DNA of 9,321 bases from Bacteroidales bacterium. GTDB lineage: Bacteria; Bacteroidota; Bacteroidia; Bacteroidales; WCHB1-69. The translations under genes and the position numbers were made by a program. How positions within the stretch are numbered: position 1 is the first letter of the stretch; each line of letters starts with the position of its first letter. Below the pieces are notes generated by a model that was given only the letters and a program-made list of their open reading frames with translations, did not search any database and was not told where the DNA came from. The stretch lies in assembly GCA_016290715.1 (NCBI GenBank), contig JAEEUY010000224.1:1-9321 (forward strand). The letters run 5' to 3'. Shown here piece by piece: positions 5,971 through 9,321 of the stretch.

Positions 5971-6966
5971 TTATGGAACCTCAACGATATTCAGCACTTC
6001 GCTAATGATATCCGTAGAAGTGATATTTTCGGCCTCGGCTTCGTAGGTTAAGCCTATACGGTGACGAAGCACATCGTATGAAATCGCACGGATATCTTCC
6101 GGAATCACATAACCACGGCGCTTGATAAAGGCATAAGCTTGAGCGGCCAACGCCAAGTTAATGGTGGCACGAGGCGAAGCACCATAGCTAATCATATTCT
6201 TGAATTTTCCCAAACCATACTCATCAGGATAACGCGTAGCGAAAACGATAGAGGTAATGTACTGCTCAATTTTTTCATCAAGATAAACCTCTTTCACCAC
6301 ATTACGGGCATTCAAGATATCTTCCGCTTTCAGTACAGTTTTGGTTGTAGGGAATTGGGCGGCAAGATGTTGACGTAAAATCTGCTTTTCTTCATCTTGT
6401 TTGGGATAAGAAACCACCACTTTCATCATAAAACGGTCCACCTGCGCCTCTGGCAAAGGATAAGTGCCTTCTTGTTCAATAGGGTTCTGCGTTGCCAGGA
6501 CCAGGAATGGCTCTTCCAGTTTGTATGTTTCCTCACCAATGGTAACTTGTCGCTCCTGCATCGCTTCCAACAAGGCACTCTGAACTTTCGCCGGAGCACG
6601 GTTGATCTCATCAGCTAAAATAAAATTAGCAAAAATAGGGCCTTTTTTAACAATAAATTCCTCTTTTGTCTGGCTATATATCAGTGTTCCTAACAGGTCG
6701 GCAGGCAAAAGGTCGGGAGTAAACTGAATACGGCTGAACTTGGCCTGAATAACATTAGCCAATGATTTAATTGCCAGTGTTTTGGCCAATCCCGGAACCC
6801 CTTCCAACAAAATGTGTCCATTGGCCAGTAAACCAATGAGCAATTTTTCCACCATCATCTTTTGTCCCACAATAACATTATTCATTTCCATGTTCACGAT
6901 GTCGATAAAAGAACTTTCGCGCTGGATTTTATCATTTAATTCTTTGATATCCACAGTATTATTCAT
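5971..6966 (-). CDS. moxR: MoxR-family AAA+ ATPase
   Basis: A 331-residue cytosolic AAA+ chaperone-type ATPase, full length for the family. Walker A is GVPGLAKT (56-63), Walker B is ILADEINRAPAKVQSALLEAM (116-136, with Asp119-Glu120), sensor 1 is ATQNP (158-162), followed by the MoxR-typical EQEGTYPLPEAQVDRFM, and sensor 2 lies in GASPRATINL (262-271). The C-terminal lid is the AAA_3/AAA_lid_2 type. MoxR proteins work with vWA-domain partners to remodel or activate protein complexes; the partner here is the DUF58 protein encoded 78 bases downstream. The promoter box TACATTTG lies 26 bases upstream of the ATG. Nothing is truncated or missing. The specific client cannot be told from the sequence. 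Confidence 0.95.
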   Translation of the reverse strand: MNNTVDIKELNDKIQRESSFIDIVNMEMNNVIVGQKMMVEKLLIGLLANGHILLEGVPGLAKTLAIKSLANVIQAKFSRIQFTPDLLPADLLGTLIYSQTKEEFIVKKGPIFANFILADEINRAPAKVQSALLEAMQERQVTIGEETYKLEEPFLVLATQNPIEQEGTYPLPEAQVDRFMMKVVVSYPKQDEEKQILRQHLAAQFPTTKTVLKAEDILNARNVVKEVYLDEKIEQYITSIVFATRYPDEYGLGKFKNMISYGASPRATINLALAAQAYAFIKRRGYVIPEDIRAISYDVLRHRIGLTYEAEAENITSTDIISEVLNIVEVP

Positions 6967-6988
6967 AATGATATTATTTTTTTAAAGT

Positions 6989-7001
6989 TTGCAAATGTAC
7001 A
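6989..7001 (-). promoter_or_regulatory. Putative moxR promoter core (TGTACATTTGCAA)
   Basis: On the minus strand TACATTTG (6999-6992) is an exact TAnnTTTG match inside TGTACATTTGCAA, 26 bases before the moxR ATG. It shares the TGTAnnTTTGCAA frame with the ricT and rocD promoter boxes. No TTTG at -33 is seen. The rest of the 109-base gap to the DUF819 stop shows no convincing terminator. Confidence 0.58.
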
Positions 7002-7075
7002 CATAAAAATAATGAGAGAGGTGAAAGCCTTGATTTTTTTTAGAGAAAAACCATGAACCTGACAAAGCATAAAAA

Positions 7076-8230
7076 TTACGACAACAGCATAAAAATGCCT
7101 ATACCAAGATAATTTCCCACTGCATAGCCTAATAGTCCGATGGCGATGCCGGGGAGAATGACGTTTTTGTTGTTCAATACCGCTGCCACCATCGGCACAA
7201 AAGGAGGCGAGTTGATCAGTGCAATGGAACTGACCAAGACAAGGTCGCCATCTATTTTAAATATTTTTGCCAGAATAATCTGCAAAACCAACGACCCGAA
7301 AACAGCAAAGGCGATGTAGTACAAAATGAAAAGATATTTGGAAAATTCCATCTCGTGAATATTCACCATGGTGGCCACCGCCAGACAAAAAACATACACA
7401 AAATACAAACCCACATCAAAAGTGCCTTCCAATCGCCGGACAGGTCTGGTAAAAGACAGCAATATAGATAAGGTTGTCAAAATAATGATAATTATCGCCA
7501 CGGTGTTTTCAATCGGTATCAGGAGCGACAGCCCATAAGAAAGGACTACCACCATAAAAGCGGTCAAAACACCCGCTCCCCTATTGATAATCAATGATTT
7601 ATAATCCTTCTTTTGAATAGAATCAGACTCATCGGAAAGCACATCACTCTGCTCATTCGCAGGCAAATGATTTATCTTAAAAACTTTACGAATAATTTTT
7701 TCACCGAAAAATACGATTAAGAGCAAATACAAACCCGTAACAATCAAATCGTAGCCCGAGACAATCAGGAAGAGATGATGCGGCATGTCCACTGCCTTTG
7801 AAACCGGTGCCAGATTCGGGATTCCCCCAATATATATTCCCGTCATAACGGCACTGATTTTGGCATAATCCATGTCAGAAATTTGTGCCATGTGCGCCGA
7901 AGAGTGAAAAATAAAATATCCCGTAATGGTTACCAATAGCACACTCACCAATCCCACCAAAAAAGTTTTAACCACCGACTTCGTGGACCACGATCTGAAA
8001 TTACACCCCATCAGCATCAGGGGTATTGCCATCAGTACCACCACATTGGAAATAGATGTGCAAATCTTGCCGACAACAGCATTTGAAAAAAAGGTATTCC
8101 CTGCAACAATCCCTATCACATACAAAATCACCATCGGACTGATTTTCTGAATGACAGGCCATCGCTGACTCATTATCATAATGGCTAAAGGTAAGCCGAA
8201 AAGATAAAGAATAACGAGTACTATCAACAT
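7076..8230 (-). CDS. DUF819 (YjcL-like) integral membrane protein
   Basis: A 384-residue polytopic inner-membrane protein. I count roughly 10-12 hydrophobic segments, near residues 3-20, 32-50, 58-76, 88-108, 125-146, 153-176, 218-238, 242-260, 270-290, 298-322, 330-350 and 358-382. A hydrophilic, charged loop (about 179-215) separates two halves of six, suggesting an internal duplication of the kind seen in secondary transporters. The DUF819-like pattern is the glycine-rich GIYIGGIPNLAPVSKAV (131-147) and its C-terminal counterpart VSSIALINSPPFVPMVAA (333-350). The family has no proven substrate. The gene begins 3 bases after the stop of the amidotransferase-like gene, so the two form one transcription unit; a transporter for that enzyme's substrate or product is the simplest inference. 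Confidence 0.85.
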   Translation of the reverse strand: MLIVLVILYLFGLPLAIMIMSQRWPVIQKISPMVILYVIGIVAGNTFFSNAVVGKICTSISNVVVLMAIPLMLMGCNFRSWSTKSVVKTFLVGLVSVLLVTITGYFIFHSSAHMAQISDMDYAKISAVMTGIYIGGIPNLAPVSKAVDMPHHLFLIVSGYDLIVTGLYLLLIVFFGEKIIRKVFKINHLPANEQSDVLSDESDSIQKKDYKSLIINRGAGVLTAFMVVVLSYGLSLLIPIENTVAIIIIILTTLSILLSFTRPVRRLEGTFDVGLYFVYVFCLAVATMVNIHEMEFSKYLFILYYIAFAVFGSLVLQIILAKIFKIDGDLVLVSSIALINSPPFVPMVAAVLNNKNVILPGIAIGLLGYAVGNYLGIGIFMLLS

Positions 8231-8233
8231 GTT

Positions 8234-9321
8234 TTAGGTTTTTCGAACCTGCTTTTTAGCGGCAGGGAACAGAACATTGTTCAAAATGAGACGATAGCCG
8301 GGAGAATTGGGGAAAAGATTGAGATCGGTAGGAGGATCGTTTACAAAGTGCTGGTAATCTTCGGGATCGTGCCCTGCATAAAATGTCCATGTCCCCTTTC
8401 CGTACTCGCCATGAATATACCGGGCTTCATTGAATTGGGGGGATTCCCCCATGATTAAGACATAGGGTTTGATAAACTCTTTATTAAAGGCCGTTGTCTG
8501 ACCCATAAAGCCCGGAACCACATTTGTATGATTCTGGCAAAGCATCGTTGGTACAGGATCCCACTTGGCAGAGAATTCAAAAAGGGTGAAAAAATCATTT
8601 TTTTTCCGACTTGGTGTAGGTTTTACATCAATATCCGATATTTCGTATTGATAGGGATTGGTAACAATATGGAAATTGGTAAAAGCAAAGGTTTTACTAT
8701 AGTCCAATTTTTCTTGGGCGTTAGGGTCCATGGGGTCGCCATCAAACATCACATCGCAAATATCAACCCCTTCGGCGGCAAGCGCCACATCAAAACTGTC
8801 TGGCCCTGAACACATGGCAAACAGGTATCCCCCACCTGCGACAAAATCCCGAATACTTTTTGCCACCGCCAACTTCATGTGCGAAACCTTGGCATACCCC
8901 AGTTTGGCCGCGGTTGCCTCTTGTTCCGCCACATCTTCGCGATACCATGCAGCTCCCCGATAATTAGCCCAAAATTTCCCATATTGCCCTGTAAAATCCT
9001 CATGGTGAAGATGCAGCCAGTCGTATTTTGGCAATTCGCCATTCAGCACCTCCGTATCGTATAACACATCGTAAGGAATCTCGGCATAGGTCAATACCAA
9101 TGTAACGGCATCGTCCCACGGCAACTTGTTTTTGGGAGAATAGACCGCAATCTTGGGCAATTTGGTCAGTCTGATCTCATCCATATTATTCTCAATCGCG
9201 GCAATTTCGTTCAGAATGGCTGTAGCTTGCAAGTCAGAAATCACCTCATAGGTAACACCGCGAACCACACATTCATCAGCCACCACATCGCTGTATGGGC
9301 ACATAAAACTACCTGATCTAT
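8234..9321 (-). CDS. 'Asparagine synthetase B'-labelled Bacteroidetes protein with amidotransferase-like fold, 5' end outside window
   Basis: The frame is open to the window edge, and the codons before the ATG at 9304 read RSGSFM, which fits a conserved GGSFM segment in relatives as I recall them; that ATG is therefore probably internal and some 50-70 residues are missing, perhaps with a signal peptide. Numbering from that Met: KIAVYSPKNKLPWDDAVTLVLTYAEIPYDVLYD (51-83), YDWLHLHHEDFTGQYGKF (94-111), FVAGGGYLFAMCSGPDSFD (154-172) with Cys165 in a nucleophile-elbow-like place, and GKGTWTFYAGHDPED (303-317) with His312. This resembles a class I glutamine amidotransferase-like (ThuA/GATase1) fold. 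Such proteins are often named asparagine synthetase B, but I see no AsnB PP-loop (SGGxDS) and the N-terminal Cys2 cannot be judged. Followed after 3 bases by DUF819. Family is fairly sure; reaction unknown. Confidence 0.8.
   Translation of the reverse strand, partial: RSGSFMCPYSDVVADECVVRGVTYEVISDLQATAILNEIAAIENNMDEIRLTKLPKIAVYSPKNKLPWDDAVTLVLTYAEIPYDVLYDTEVLNGELPKYDWLHLHHEDFTGQYGKFWANYRGAAWYREDVAEQEATAAKLGYAKVSHMKLAVAKSIRDFVAGGGYLFAMCSGPDSFDVALAAEGVDICDVMFDGDPMDPNAQEKLDYSKTFAFTNFHIVTNPYQYEISDIDVKPTPSRKKNDFFTLFEFSAKWDPVPTMLCQNHTNVVPGFMGQTTAFNKEFIKPYVLIMGESPQFNEARYIHGEYGKGTWTFYAGHDPEDYQHFVNDPPTDLNLFPNSPGYRLILNNVLFPAAKKQVRKT

Noticed and set aside
7031..7052. A/T-rich potential hairpin downstream of the DUF819 gene
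   Set aside because: The only pairing is a short A:T stem (TTTTT with AAAAA) with no G/C pairs and no following T-run on the minus strand.
8598..8605. Run of eight A's (minus strand) inside the last gene as a possible slippage or frameshift site
   Set aside because: The frame is intact on both sides, encoding KKNDFF, and there is no alternative frame product or downstream structure to suggest programmed slippage.
8795..8812. CSGPDS in the amidotransferase-like protein as a degenerate asparagine synthetase PP-loop (SGGxDS)
   Set aside because: The second glycine is lacking and the residue spacing differs, there is no surrounding PP-loop strand-helix pattern, and relatives as I recall them vary exactly at these positions while keeping the Cys.

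Overview
The window looks like an ordinary chromosomal segment of a Bacteroidetes bacterium, most likely order Bacteroidales; the genus is not resolved. The evidence is a GldH-type lipoprotein next to a RicT/PSP1-domain gene, A/T-rich leaders with almost no Shine-Dalgarno sequences, and TAnnTTTG promoter boxes (the -7 element of the Bacteroidetes primary sigma factor) upstream of several genes. I see no tRNA, rRNA, insertion sequence, CRISPR array, phage gene or attachment site.

Layout from left to right. The + strand carries the 3' part of trpS (1-560), a 260-base gap with promoter-like sequence, and an unrecognised 154-residue protein (821-1285). A 13-bp bidirectional terminator (1329-1358) separates this gene from the convergent ornithine aminotransferase gene rocD (2606-1380, -). 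rocD has its own promoter just downstream of the two-gene operon ricT-gldH (4369-2687, -). A 131-base divergent promoter region separates ricT from 5-formyltetrahydrofolate cyclo-ligase (4501-5052, +). That gene runs 27 bases into the convergent DUF58 gene, which is the second gene of a moxR-DUF58 operon (6966-5026, -). The right end holds a second minus-strand operon: a protein of the family usually mislabelled 'asparagine synthetase B', cut by the window edge, followed after 3 bases by a DUF819 membrane protein.

Most genes are housekeeping: tRNA charging, amino-acid catabolism, folate salvage. Three blocks are less well understood. RicT and GldH are tightly coupled, although RicT belongs to RNA regulation and GldH to the cell envelope. 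The MoxR-DUF58 chaperone/von Willebrand pair stands alone, without the BatA-D genes that usually follow it. The amidotransferase-fold protein plus DUF819 pair has no established function and is the best candidate here for an undescribed two-component system, probably uptake and processing of a small molecule; that role is inference. Three minus-strand transcription units share a TGTAnnTTTGCAA promoter core, and two of these match over 19 of 20 bases.
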